DNA of 64,000 nt from Rhodoplanes sp. Z2-YC6860 (GCF_001579845.1 NZ_CP007440.1:2236001-2300000); one strand, 5' to 3'; shown: positions 16,838 through 25,279, numbered from the stretch's first letter. Notes: generated from the sequence alone by a model not told the origin. Program-made: numbers and translations.

Positions 16838-17409
16838 ATCAAAGACACCAGTTTGCGTTGGGCATCGGAATCGCCGTCGATGTACCGTTGGGTTGTTTGG
16901 ATCGACCGATGGCCGGCGAGCAGCTGCACGTCGCGTAGCGATCCGCCTGCCTTGTGCACCATTCTTGCCGCACGCGTGATGAACGTGCGCCGTCCAGAAT
17001 GAGATGAGCAGCCTTTCAAACTGAGCTGCGCGTAAGCCCGATGAAACCAGACAACGACGCTGAGAGCAGTCATTGGACCGCCGCGCTCTGATCGTACAAC
17101 ATGCGCTGAATCGGCGGACCAGCGCCGCCAGTCGATGAGTGCTGCTCGAAGGGTAGGGTGGATGGGAATTCGCCGTCCGCTACGCTTTTTTGCGATGCTG
17201 TCGTGAAGCTCGATGACAGTGCCGACGCGCCCTTGGGCATCGGCAACCATGTCCCAAGTTAGGGCCGCGATCTCTGCGGCACGCAAGCCTGCCTTGGCCG
17301 ATAACAGCACGATGACGCGATTGCGAAGCGGATTACGGGTCTGGTCGGCGAGGCGTAGGAGTTGTTCAACTTCTGAATCTGAAAGTATCTTGGCTTGCTT
17401 GCCTGCCAT
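16834..17409 (-). CDS. Short tyrosine recombinase, catalytic domain only
   Basis: A 191-residue integrase made of the catalytic domain alone, lacking a core-binding domain. Catalytic residues: Arg I in AKAGLRAAEIAALTW, His-x-x-Arg in SSHSGRRTFITRAA, His in LLAGHRSIQTTQRYI, nucleophile Tyr in TQRYIDG. All present. The stop overlaps the start of the HhH-GPD-like gene by 4 bp, indicating translational coupling. Similar stand-alone recombinases occur in rhizobial mobile islands. Confidence 0.88.
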   Translation of the reverse strand: MAGKQAKILSDSEVEQLLRLADQTRNPLRNRVIVLLSAKAGLRAAEIAALTWDMVADAQGRVGTVIELHDSIAKKRSGRRIPIHPTLRAALIDWRRWSADSAHVVRSERGGPMTALSVVVWFHRAYAQLSLKGCSSHSGRRTFITRAARMVHKAGGSLRDVQLLAGHRSIQTTQRYIDGDSDAQRKLVSLI

Positions 17410-17641
17410 GACCGTATTCGATTGACGATGAATCGAATCATACGATCAGTTGATTCAGCGCCGCCAGCGCTATTTCGAAGTGAGTCGAAATCCAACTGAC
17501 AAGCTTTTCAACAAAATCAGTCGATGACCATTCAATAATGAGCGAAAAGTTCGTAAGCAAGACATCGGGTTCGCGGCTTAGTCGGCAACTTGTGCCGCCA
17601 CGCCATCGCTTCGCTTAAATCCGAGACGGATTCAACCTATT

Positions 17642-18913
17642 CTATTCGGCTGCTTCTCTCGGTCCATCAAGCATCAGAAGGTCGAGGCCCTCGATTTCCT
17701 GGATCGACCGACCGGCGATGCCTTGCAAATCGCCAAACATCCCGGCGGTCGACTCGATCGCGCCGCGAATTTGTTCTTCTCGCCTAGCCCACATTTTGGT
17801 CGTAGCTCGACGCTCACGGTTGAGATCGTCTTGCATTTCAGTGAACCGCTCGACGATGGCTTCGATGCGGTGACGGAAGCGTGGACCAGACAGATACTGA
17901 TACATTTGCTCCATCTTCGACTGTTGGCCGTGGCTCGCCAAGCGGGCGCCGTGAAGCTCGATCAAAGTTTGCCGCAATGCCATGGCGAGGGGCAGAGCAC
18001 AGCGCATTTCTGTTACCCAAACGCCGTCGATTAGATCGAACGATTTGATGTCTTTCGGAAGCGCGTTGGACACGATCAGCGCCATTTCCGCTTTGGCCGC
18101 ACGCTGATCATCGCGCAGCTTGGAAAGCCATCCGTCGCTCCAGTTCTTGGTTCGCTTGCTCTCCCAGAGGATGGTGCCGCAAGGTTGGTTCTGCGGTCCA
18201 ATCACACGATGCAAGAGATCGCCTCCAAACTCGCCTTTGGGCACTGGCTCGATCGCATCTCGCGGGAATTTCGATCGCAAAGTCGTCTCAAGCTCAAGTT
18301 CCAGGACCTCGCCCTGCAGCTGTTGAGATCCCTGCTCGGCCTTGCGCTTTAGCTCTTCGATCTGCCGCTGCATCGAAGAGATTTGCTCTTCTTTCTCGGC
18401 GACGCGCAACTTGTAGCCTTCCTCGGCAGCTTGGCGCGCCTTATCCCGAACGCTGCCAAGCGACTCCGAAACCCGCTTCTCGATGGTCAAATCCATCTCG
18501 CGCTTTGCGTCGTCGAGCTCGCGTTGCTTTTTGATGAGTTCCACTTGAGCCCTTTGGGCCTCCGCGAGCTTTTCATCGCGCTGTTGGAGGACTTGCTTGA
18601 GATCGGCGAGCTCCTTGCCTTTCTGCTCAAGATCCGTAGCGGCAAGCATTTTCGCCTTTTTCGCTTCCTCGGCTGCGATCGTTGCGCGTTCTGCGGAAAT
18701 TCTCTCTGCAACCGTCTGGGCGATAACTCCCTTTTCTTTCTCCAGGGCGGCTTGCTGGTCACGCACCGACTGCTCACGCTTGGCGATCTCGCCATCCTTG
18801 TCAGCTAGACGTTGCTCATATTGCCGGCGAGTTGCGGCGATGAGCGGTGCCGCCAACTGCTCGGTCAGCTTGATCTCGGTTTTGCAGTTCGGGCACGCAA
18901 TCAAGTCAGTCAT
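17642..18913 (-). CDS. DUF2130 protein: long coiled coil plus nuclease-like domain
   Basis: A 423-residue protein. It starts with a Zn-ribbon-like MTDLIACPNCKTEIKL, then ~200 residues of coiled coil (KDGEIAKREQSVRDQQAALEK ...), then the DUF2130 core with a PD-(D/E)xK-type pattern (FGGDLLHRVI, TILWESKRTKNWSDGW), and a helical tail. ATG 18913 is preceded by GGGGAGAG; the longer frame to 18973 is unlikely. DUF2130 genes are often found in mobile or defence settings, but no activity is established. A 32-bp palindrome lies 342 bp upstream. Confidence 0.83.
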   Translation of the reverse strand: MTDLIACPNCKTEIKLTEQLAAPLIAATRRQYEQRLADKDGEIAKREQSVRDQQAALEKEKGVIAQTVAERISAERATIAAEEAKKAKMLAATDLEQKGKELADLKQVLQQRDEKLAEAQRAQVELIKKQRELDDAKREMDLTIEKRVSESLGSVRDKARQAAEEGYKLRVAEKEEQISSMQRQIEELKRKAEQGSQQLQGEVLELELETTLRSKFPRDAIEPVPKGEFGGDLLHRVIGPQNQPCGTILWESKRTKNWSDGWLSKLRDDQRAAKAEMALIVSNALPKDIKSFDLIDGVWVTEMRCALPLAMALRQTLIELHGARLASHGQQSKMEQMYQYLSGPRFRHRIEAIVERFTEMQDDLNRERRATTKMWARREEQIRGAIESTAGMFGDLQGIAGRSIQEIEGLDLLMLDGPREAAE

Positions 18914-19254
18914 TGTCACTCTCCCCGCAGGATCAATGGCGTCGATCCGCTGGTGTCTGAAACATGGAACCATAGCATTTGTTCATGATATGTTCTAGTA
19001 GTTTTTTGGGGCCCTGGGGAAAAGTCGCGACTGAGAGATTCCTAAACCAGCTGAGGCATGAAGGAGCGGCCGATTATCTCTGCCTCATGTGGGAAGATGT
19101 CGAACGCCGGGAGTTTTGCCTTCATGCGCGGCGCCAAGCCATCGACGCGACACGGTCGCGCGAGCACTTCCGGCAAAACCGGCAGTCTTTCCAAAGCTGA
19201 GTTTGCTCGCCGACGCAGGCATCAGCAGTCGCAAAAAAAACTATCCGGTCGTTG

Positions 19255-19286
19255 ACTGATAAGAAAATGGCGAAAAGCTTATCAGT
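19255..19286 (+). repeat. 32-bp imperfect palindrome, copy 1 of 4
   Basis: ACTGATAAG, 14 spacer bases beginning AAAA, then CTTATCAGT. It is the only distinct feature I see in the 430-bp gap between the DUF2130 start and the ImmA stop. Same orientation and length as copies 2-4. Confidence 0.9.
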
Positions 19287-19344
19287 TACTGAGATTTCAG
19301 CGACCGGGCACAGACTGCTACCGACCACCCGATTCGTGTTTTCG

Positions 19345-20238
19345 CTAGCGCCTGAATTTCGGGGTCCAACTCTCTATCAAGGCGTCCTCATCGTCGTCCG
19401 CCTCTTCGGCTTCTGCGCGCATGCTCAAGCTTGCGCAGGTGAGAATCGTGAGCGTTCGGCCGTACTGACCAAGGCCGACCACTTCCTCCGTGACGCGATA
19501 GACGCGTTCACCGCCTATCCAATCATTTAGCTTTCCTTCGCCTGAATCGCGCTGGCCGGTGCTCACGTTGTCGGGCGTTGCATTGAATCGTGCCGTCGCT
19601 GTTCCAGCCGGAACAGGTGTGCCTTTGCGAAGCCAGCTCAGGCCTTTTGCCTGCTTGAGGCCGTCCGACATGAAGCACCAGTCAATTGCGTCACCGGTGC
19701 TGCAAATGACGGCGACGCCATCAGCCGTCAGAGCGCAGTACCGGATACCAGTCGCGGTCAAAGACGTTTCGCATGCCTTGCATAGAGCCTCCACGCACGC
19801 GAGGCCAGGGTCATGATTGGCAATGGCTTTCTTGAACGGAAGCTCGGGCATGAGCAGCGCGGCTGAAAAAAAATCGGCCTCTTGCTCGAACGGATCGTTC
19901 GATTGGAAACCGGCGCGAGATTGATGAACGCCGGTTGTAAGCAGCGCTTCCGGGTGGCCCTCGATGCAGTAATGGCCCAGCTCGTGTCCGATGCTGAATC
20001 GCTGAAAGCCCCGGCTCGGAATGTGTTTGGCGTATAAAATTCCGAATTCGTCGCCAGCCTTGATGAGCATGCCGGAAACACCGGCAACAGTGTTTGGCTT
20101 GGCTTGAACCGTGATTCCTTTGCTCGCCGCGATAGCCTCAGGGTCGACCCAGAGGCCTTCGATTTTCATCTGGCGCAATACCGAGTTGGCAGTGGCCTCC
20201 GCGATATTGCGCCGTGCGAGACGCGTCTTGCTCGTCAT
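19345..20238 (-). CDS. ImmA/IrrE-family metallopeptidase
   Basis: A 297-residue COG2856-type protein. The zinc motif HELGHY (HExxH) stands at about residue 89, with a downstream acidic EQEADFFSAALLMP block. The C-terminal half has several Cys and may sense or bind a ligand. It overlaps the upstream XRE gene by 4 bp (ATGA), the standard repressor/antirepressor-protease pairing in which the protease cleaves the partner repressor. Most likely it controls the divergent DUF2188-hxs genes or the element itself. Confidence 0.88.
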   Translation of the reverse strand: MTSKTRLARRNIAEATANSVLRQMKIEGLWVDPEAIAASKGITVQAKPNTVAGVSGMLIKAGDEFGILYAKHIPSRGFQRFSIGHELGHYCIEGHPEALLTTGVHQSRAGFQSNDPFEQEADFFSAALLMPELPFKKAIANHDPGLACVEALCKACETSLTATGIRYCALTADGVAVICSTGDAIDWCFMSDGLKQAKGLSWLRKGTPVPAGTATARFNATPDNVSTGQRDSGEGKLNDWIGGERVYRVTEEVVGLGQYGRTLTILTCASLSMRAEAEEADDDEDALIESWTPKFRR

Positions 20239-20591
20239 TTGTCTTCTTTGGGCGTCCCTCGTTTTTTGATGAGCAAGTCGACGAATTCCTTCGCCAGCTC
20301 CAAATCGTTGGACGACAGCTTGTGCAGATCGCGATGCAGCCGCCCCACTGTTTCTGCAGACGCATCGGGAGTGTCGGAACGCCCAAGCAGATAGTCGGTC
20401 GTCACATCCAACGCTCCCGCCAGCGCTTTCAGGTTGTCGAACGATGGCTTTCGCGGCCCGGACTCGAAGTGGGAGACGGAGGCGGGGGGCAAGCCCGCCT
20501 TGGCGGCCAATTGGGCTTGGCTAAGTTTGCGTAGGTCACGGGCCTGTTTGAGACGTTTCTGAAATATATCAATAGGTTGGTCAGTTATCAT
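20235..20591 (-). CDS. XRE-family transcriptional repressor
   Basis: A 118-residue protein with an N-terminal HTH_3 domain: LKQARDLRKLSQAQLAAKAGLPPASVSHFESGPRKPSFDNL, closing with ALDVTTDYLLGRSD. The C-terminal 45 residues are helical (LHRDLHKLSSNDLELAKEFVDLLI). It is coupled to the ImmA gene. A palindrome 32 bp upstream of its start is a good autoregulatory operator candidate. Confidence 0.9.
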   Translation of the reverse strand: MITDQPIDIFQKRLKQARDLRKLSQAQLAAKAGLPPASVSHFESGPRKPSFDNLKALAGALDVTTDYLLGRSDTPDASAETVGRLHRDLHKLSSNDLELAKEFVDLLIKKRGTPKEDK

Positions 20592-20622
20592 GGTGCTTTC
20601 GACATGTGGAACTTGACGTTAT

Positions 20623-20644
20623 CACCATGGCGAGTCATCATGGT
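20623..20644. promoter_or_regulatory. Palindromic operator candidate for the XRE repressor
   Basis: CACCATG at 20623-20629 and CATGGTG at 20638-20644 form an inverted repeat with 8-nt spacer; a third half-site CATGGTG lies at 20589-20595 over the XRE start codon. The position between the divergent XRE and DUF2188 genes fits a shared operator. Confidence 0.5.
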
Positions 20645-20707
20645 GTTCGTAACAAGTTTGCCATGGCGGAATCGCAGGGCGCAAGCCCGAATTGAAGGGA
20701 GCTGGAA

Positions 20708-20950
20708 ATGCCGAAGAATGACCGGTTTGTCGTCAAGCACGGTGGCGACTGGGCGGTGAAGCGGGCCGGTGCCGACCGTCCCGAAAGCGTCCATCACAAG
20801 CAGAGCCGCGCCGAGCAGCAGGCGAAAGTGACGGTGCGCGACCTGGGCGGCGGCGAGGTCCGAATTCAAGGTCGCGACGGCAAGTGGCGCGACTCGGATA
20901 CCGTTGCGCCGGGCCGCGACCCGTATCCGCCCCGCGACAAGAAACACTAA
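20708..20950 (+). CDS. DUF2188 small protein
   Basis: An 80-residue basic protein with the DUF2188 pattern: FVVKHGGDWAVKRAGADRPESVH, QSRAEQQAKV, VRIQGRDGKWRDSDTV. ATG 20708 follows GGGAGCTGGAA. It ends 27 bp before the HxsB-like frame and shares its direction, so it may be in the same operon, regulated by the adjacent XRE repressor. It is not a His-Xaa-Ser repeat protein. Function unknown; family members are widespread small soluble proteins. Confidence 0.8.
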   Translation: MPKNDRFVVKHGGDWAVKRAGADRPESVHHKQSRAEQQAKVTVRDLGGGEVRIQGRDGKWRDSDTVAPGRDPYPPRDKKH

Positions 20951-20977
20951 GGCCTCACGCAGGGACAGGAGAGTTCG

Positions 20978-21418
20978 TTGAATTATTCAGACCGCTATCT
21001 GAACACCATCGCGCAGATGTCGCCGCTCGACGTTATGCTGGGGGCCATGGTCTACAACTATGACGGCAAAGTCTTCGCGTCCGACGAAGCGCGGATGCTG
21101 GCCGAAATGGGCGACGACACTTTCGAACTTGGGCATGTTAACTCCGACACATATCAGTCCCTGGCCCTGTCGAACAAACTCGTTGGCCTTGTCGGGCACT
21201 CGCTGACGCAATGCGCGCCGATGTGTTCTGACTGTGCTTTTGAATCCCATTGTGGGGCTGATCCGGTTTATCATCACGCGACGCAGCAAGACACGCTGGG
21301 TATGAAGACACTCTCTGACTTTTGTGCGCGGCAAAAAGGCGTCATGCATTTGCTGCTGGACATCCTGGAGAACAGCCCAGAAGACGCTCGTATCCTTCGC
21401 CGATGGGGCGCGGCATGA
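20978..21418 (+). CDS. HxsB C-terminal (SPASM-like) half, radical-SAM domain missing
   Basis: The 146 residues match the end of the His-Xaa-Ser maturase HxsB: VYNYDGKVFASDEARMLAEMGD, then CSDCAFESHCGADPVYHHATQ, with the Cys set that binds auxiliary iron-sulfur clusters. The CxxxCxxC radical-SAM core is absent; upstream sequence is the DUF2188 gene. TTG 20978 has AGGAGAG 5 nt away and the stop overlaps hxsC (ATGA), so the shortened frame may be expressed. It is either a 5'-truncated gene or a stand-alone partner of HxsC. Confidence 0.75.
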   Translation: MNYSDRYLNTIAQMSPLDVMLGAMVYNYDGKVFASDEARMLAEMGDDTFELGHVNSDTYQSLALSNKLVGLVGHSLTQCAPMCSDCAFESHCGADPVYHHATQQDTLGMKTLSDFCARQKGVMHLLLDILENSPEDARILRRWGAA

Positions 21419-22605
21419 CGTTGCCGCTATACGGATTGGCGGTGGGCGCAAAAGGCTTTGCGCGATCTCCTGAAACCAAAGTCATGAGATTGCGCTCTTC
21501 GTTCAGTTGCAACGATCCTGGCCCGTCCGATGCCGCGCTGATTTTTACAACACAAGAGTTGCAAGCAGCGGTTGAAAATGGCTTCGCAACGGGTATCGTT
21601 GTCGGGGATGGTGTGCCAGACAATCAGTGGCGCGACTGTGCGATCTCGGAGGCGCTCAGTCTCAATGCTGGGTTCGCATATCTATCGGCTGGCGACGTTG
21701 TCGCGTTTCATCCCATCACCAATCGATTCCGTTCTTTGTATCGGCGCGGTTCCAAGCACAACTTCATGCTGGTGACGGAGCGCTGCAATCACTACTGCTT
21801 AATGTGTTCCCAACCGCCGAAAGACATTGATGACCGGTGGATTCTCGACGAAATTAAAAGGTGCATCCCCTTACTGGCCAAAGAGACAGTCTCGCTTGGG
21901 TTCACGGGCGGCGAGCCCCTTCTCAGTTGGAACGAATTCATCGAAATATTGACGCTGTGCCGCGAGAACCTTCCGTCAACGGCAATTCACGTTTTGAGCA
22001 ACGGCAGGGCCTTTTCTGATCCGCAAATCACGGACGCTTGGGCCGCCGTCCGACATCATGATTTGATGGTTGGCATCCCCGTCTATTCGGCGATCGATCA
22101 CATCCACGACTACGTTGTCCAAGCGCAAGGCGCGTTTCACGAAACTTTGCTCGGTATCATGCGCCTTAAAGATCGGGGCCAGCGCGTCGAGGTTCGCGTC
22201 GTACTTCACGCCATCACAGCGCCGCGCATACTGGAGACTTGCAAGTGGATGGCTCGAAATCTGCCGTTTGTGGACCATGTTGCACTGATGGGGCTGGAGA
22301 ATACAGGCTTCGCGATTGCCAATGACAAACTGCTTTGGATCGATCCTGCCGATTACGCTTCGGAGCTTGCCGCCGGAGTAGAAGTGTTGGCGGCAGCGGG
22401 CACTCCGGTGTCAATCTACAATTTGCCCCGGTGCGTTCTGCCGCGTTCGGTTTGGCCCTTAGCCGTACAGTCCATATCTGATTGGAAGAATGGATATGCG
22501 GAGGAATGTTCTTGGTGCTTCGAGAAGGCTGATTGCAGCGGGTTCTTCACTTCTGGCCGAACGAAATTTAGCCGGGCATTAAAGGCGATCAATGCGGCAA
22601 ATTAG
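21415..22605 (+). CDS. hxsC: His-Xaa-Ser system radical SAM maturase HxsC
   Basis: A 396-residue radical SAM enzyme. The cluster motif is TERCNHYCLMCSQPP (CxxxCxxC) at about residue 120, followed by LGFTGGEPLLSWNEF (glycine-rich SAM loop), IHVLSNGRAFSD and a C-terminal Cys pair region (EECSWCFEKADCSGFF) for a possible second cluster. It belongs with HxsA/B/D in peptide-modifying systems. ATG 21415 overlaps the HxsB stop by 4 bp. No hxsA-like repeat precursor or hxsD is visible in this window. Confidence 0.82.
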   Translation: MTLPLYGLAVGAKGFARSPETKVMRLRSSFSCNDPGPSDAALIFTTQELQAAVENGFATGIVVGDGVPDNQWRDCAISEALSLNAGFAYLSAGDVVAFHPITNRFRSLYRRGSKHNFMLVTERCNHYCLMCSQPPKDIDDRWILDEIKRCIPLLAKETVSLGFTGGEPLLSWNEFIEILTLCRENLPSTAIHVLSNGRAFSDPQITDAWAAVRHHDLMVGIPVYSAIDHIHDYVVQAQGAFHETLLGIMRLKDRGQRVEVRVVLHAITAPRILETCKWMARNLPFVDHVALMGLENTGFAIANDKLLWIDPADYASELAAGVEVLAAAGTPVSIYNLPRCVLPRSVWPLAVQSISDWKNGYAEECSWCFEKADCSGFFTSGRTKFSRALKAINAAN

Positions 22606-22828
22606 TCAGCCGTATTGCCGCGGTCGAGGCCATGCGCGAACCTGTACGCTTTACAGCGCTCGGCCGGACTCCCCTGCGGTGTTGAGCAAGAAGGCCGATC
22701 TTGAGCATTGCAGCCAGGCCGGTGCGATGGCTTTGGCAAAACGGTTACAAGCGTACTGGCGGGATCGGGGCTATCCCGCGGTGCCACGAACAGCCGATGC
22801 TCATAGCGCTCCTTTAAAGCGACCGTAA
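22592..22828 (+). CDS. Doubtful small ORF with a conserved-looking helix
   Basis: A 78-residue frame starting inside the hxsC end. Only the portion ALAKRLQAYWRDRGYPAV looks protein-like; it resembles the start of small rhizobial proteins of the form LAxRIxxYWxxRGY, whose later part (VRSDxxNGxP) is absent. Probably a truncated remnant. Confidence 0.3.
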   Translation: MRQISQPYCRGRGHARTCTLYSARPDSPAVLSKKADLEHCSQAGAMALAKRLQAYWRDRGYPAVPRTADAHSAPLKRP

Positions 22829-22979
22829 ATATACCGCAGTGAAGAAAGACACTTTCTTACAGCGCCAGTTTATGCGATTCCGAGATCGTGGCCGGTAGCT
22901 CATCCGCATCACGTTTAGCTTGCCGCGAGTCGGCGTCGAATTTCTCAATTGCACACGGGACGTCGGGCGATGCAGGGCG

Positions 22980-24143
22980 TCAATTTGGTGACAGGTTCCC
23001 GTGGAGTTGGCCAGTGATCGCGGTGTAATCGCCCGTCTTCTCGATACGACGGAGAATCGGGGCGAGGGCAGGCAGCTTGCGGTGCGCTTGGGTGAGCGCT
23101 TCGTGGGTGCGCTTATCGACAAAGGTGATGTCCGCGTAAGCCGCGAGGGTGGCAAGATAACGGTCGTTCAAATCACTTCCGTTCCATCTTTTGGTGTCCG
23201 GCCTAAACTGCTCGATGGCATTGCCGATGACCGTTGAAGGAAGCCGTTCCATCGAAACCCGAGCCTTCAGCTCCGGCCAGGGCAAGCCGACCGAGCGATT
23301 AACGATCTCAAGGTGTCTGCGAAACTGCGCCAGCCGCCCGACGTCGTCGACCGTCGTATCGTCGTCGATCTCCGTTTCATCGACGCCCTGCGCCTTAAGA
23401 AGCGCAAGCCCAAACTGGCGAGCATTGACCGGATTTCCGCCCATCCGGCGAACGTCCATTATGAAGCCGGCCGCCGCCAAGTCCGGGTTTTGGATGCGAG
23501 CGTCACCGCGGCTGCCGATGTCTCGGCTCAAATCATCGAACAGCCGTTGCATGCGCTCCTGAATCTCACCGGGATTGCAGATTGTCCCGTCCAGCATCTC
23601 ACGTACACGAACCCCTTCCATGCCGGTGAAGTTGGAGCGGGATATCGCAACGGTTTCGCGCGCCTTCTTGGCCTGCCGCTGAAACTCCGGCTTCAGAATA
23701 GACCACGTCTCGATGATCGGGCGAATGGTCGCTTCGCCGCTCTCCAGCCGGATCATGCTCGCCGCGGCAAGATCTCGAACACCCACGAGGCTTGCTGCAG
23801 ATTCGTCGAACGCTGCTTTCACTTCGCGCGCCTGAAGGTCGATCACCGATCCCGGGGAGGCCTCGTCGACATGGGAGCGCAAGAGCCCGACCATCGGCAG
23901 CGATCGAATAAACGCCATGCACGCCGAGATCTTTTCCTCGTTTCCATGGCCGAGAAGCTCCTGCAGGTGATGCCATGTGAGCAGCAAGACGCACCCTGAA
24001 GCATCGAACGCAGCCTGAAACGTGGCGGCGCGGTCATGCCGGGTGCTGTTTCGCGCTGACCAGTCGTCGGCGAGATCGGCAAGGTGCGATGAGTCTAGTG
24101 CGACGTATCGCGGATGCAATATGGCTGGGTTGGACAGGCTCAC
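22980..24143 (-). CDS. Large PIN-like nuclease candidate
   Basis: Near the N-terminus stands YVALDSSHLADLADDWS (first Asp), then LLLTWHHLQELLGHG (conserved Glu), a long helical middle, and near the C-terminus GSDLNDRYLATLAAYADITFVDKRTHEAL, with the acidic residues and strand expected of a PIN domain end. The insert is much larger than in toxin VapC. The frame is open to 24374 but the first ~75 residues are unconvincing; I start at GTG 24143. Likely RNA-cleaving, by fold inference only. No antitoxin-like gene is adjacent. Confidence 0.55.
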   Translation of the reverse strand: MSLSNPAILHPRYVALDSSHLADLADDWSARNSTRHDRAATFQAAFDASGCVLLLTWHHLQELLGHGNEEKISACMAFIRSLPMVGLLRSHVDEASPGSVIDLQAREVKAAFDESAASLVGVRDLAAASMIRLESGEATIRPIIETWSILKPEFQRQAKKARETVAISRSNFTGMEGVRVREMLDGTICNPGEIQERMQRLFDDLSRDIGSRGDARIQNPDLAAAGFIMDVRRMGGNPVNARQFGLALLKAQGVDETEIDDDTTVDDVGRLAQFRRHLEIVNRSVGLPWPELKARVSMERLPSTVIGNAIEQFRPDTKRWNGSDLNDRYLATLAAYADITFVDKRTHEALTQAHRKLPALAPILRRIEKTGDYTAITGQLHGNLSPN

Positions 24144-24301
24144 CAGTCCATATTTGGTAGCAGGCTCTGCTTTCGTCAACGAGTGGATGGGGCATCCCGC
24201 CCCGCCTTCGACTGCGCAGGACCGCTCCGCGCTCTTCGAGCGCCGCGCCACGGCTTCCCACGGTGTCGGCGACGGCCAAGGGGGAAGGCCTCGTCCGGCC
24301 C

Positions 24302-24329
24302 GAGGCTGCATGATGGCGGATGCAGCCTC
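24302..24329. other. 10-bp inverted repeat
   Basis: GAGGCTGCAT and ATGCAGCCTC around an 8-nt loop, 47 bp from palindrome copy 2. No T-run. May be leader structure of the PIN-like gene. Confidence 0.4.
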
Positions 24330-24375
24330 AGCGGCGGGATCACGGCGCCACCGGCGATCTCTATGCCGCTGCACG

Positions 24376-24407
24376 ACTGATAAGAAATCACGTCAAACCT
24401 TATCAGT
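24376..24407 (+). repeat. 32-bp imperfect palindrome, copy 2 of 4
   Basis: ACTGATAAG, 14 bases beginning AAAT and ending AAAC, then CTTATCAGT. The symmetry here extends to 11-bp perfect arms (CG on the left, CG on the right). It lies in a 676-bp gap between the PIN-like gene and the IorA gene. Confidence 0.9.
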
Positions 24408-24469
24408 CGCGAGACTGATCGGCGATCATTGCGATGCTGGACTGGGCCGACTCCCGCCGCCATTCCGAG

Positions 24470-24565
24470 TTACGCCGGAACGATCGCCACCGCCTCGACC
24501 TCGTACAAAGCGCCGGGTCGCACCAGCGCGCCAACTTGAAGTGTCGTACTCGCCGGTTGCGGATG
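24470..24565 (-). pseudogene. RidA-family C-terminal remnant
   Basis: One minus-strand frame reads HPQPASTTLQVGALVRPG then ALYEVEAVAIVPA and stop, matching the end of RidA/YjgF imine deaminases including the trimer-interface Val-Gly-Ala-Leu segment. The N-terminal two thirds cannot be found in the 250 bp upstream. A decayed fragment. Confidence 0.5.
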
Positions 24566-24820
24566 GCCGTGCGAGGAGCGCGTCCGCAACGGCTACCGAC
24601 GCTTTGTTGCGCCGTGGCGTCGCGGGCCGACAACGCGTCTTTGCGACGCAACGTAAGGTGAAGTGAAGAGCCGAGCGGCCCACCGTCCTGCTTGTCGTGG
24701 TGCACGAATAAGCGCAAGCTGGAAGTGTCTGGGGAATACGTGGGCCGCCGTATCTCAGTTTCAAGCAGACGATAGGCGTACAAAGCCACGACTCCCTTCG
24801 AACCGCCATGGAGGAAGCCC

Positions 24821-25276
24821 GTGCCCGCCAATTTCATCGTCAATGGAAAGCCAGCGTCAACCGACGCGCCACCGGCAACGCCTTTGTTGTGGGTGATCCG
24901 CGAAGACCTCAAGCTCACCGGTACCAAATTCGGATGCGGGACCGGCTTGTGCGGCGCGTGCATGGTCCATATCGACGGCAAGCGCGCGTATGCCTGCCAG
25001 ACTCAAGTGTCCGAAATCGCCGGAAAATCAATCACGACCATCGAGGGGCTGTCGCCTGATGCCAGCCATCCTATTCAGAAAGCCTGGCTTGCCGAGCGCG
25101 TTCCGCAGTGCGGCTACTGCCAGTCCGGCCAGATCATGAGCGCGGCCGACCTGCTCAAACAGAATCCCAAGCCCACCCGCGAGCAGATCGTCGAGCACAT
25201 GAGCACGAACATCTGCCGCTGTGGCACTTACCAGCGCATCGTGCGTGCGGTCGAACGCGCTGCGCGGGAGGCCTGA
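24821..25276 (+). CDS. Isoquinoline 1-oxidoreductase-type small subunit, [2Fe-2S]
   Basis: A 151-residue electron-transfer subunit of an IorAB/xanthine-dehydrogenase-family hydroxylase. The plant-type cluster is in [14 protein letters not shown] with a later YAC; the second, all-helical cluster domain has [13 protein letters not shown] and [11 protein letters not shown] 24821 follows GGAGGAAG. It ends 3 bp before the large subunit, forming one operon. Electrons probably pass to cytochrome c or the membrane, as no FAD subunit is present. Confidence 0.9.
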   Translation: MPANFIVNGKPASTDAPPATPLLWVIREDLKLTGTKFGCGTGLCGACMVHIDGKRAYACQTQVSEIAGKSITTIEGLSPDASHPIQKAWLAERVPQCGYCQSGQIMSAADLLKQNPKPTREQIVEHMSTNICRCGTYQRIVRAVERAAREA

Positions 25277-25279
25277 GCC

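Noticed and set aside
20708-20950. DUF2188 protein as an HxsA precursor
   Set aside because: It has no His-Xaa-Ser repeats; at most a different substrate.
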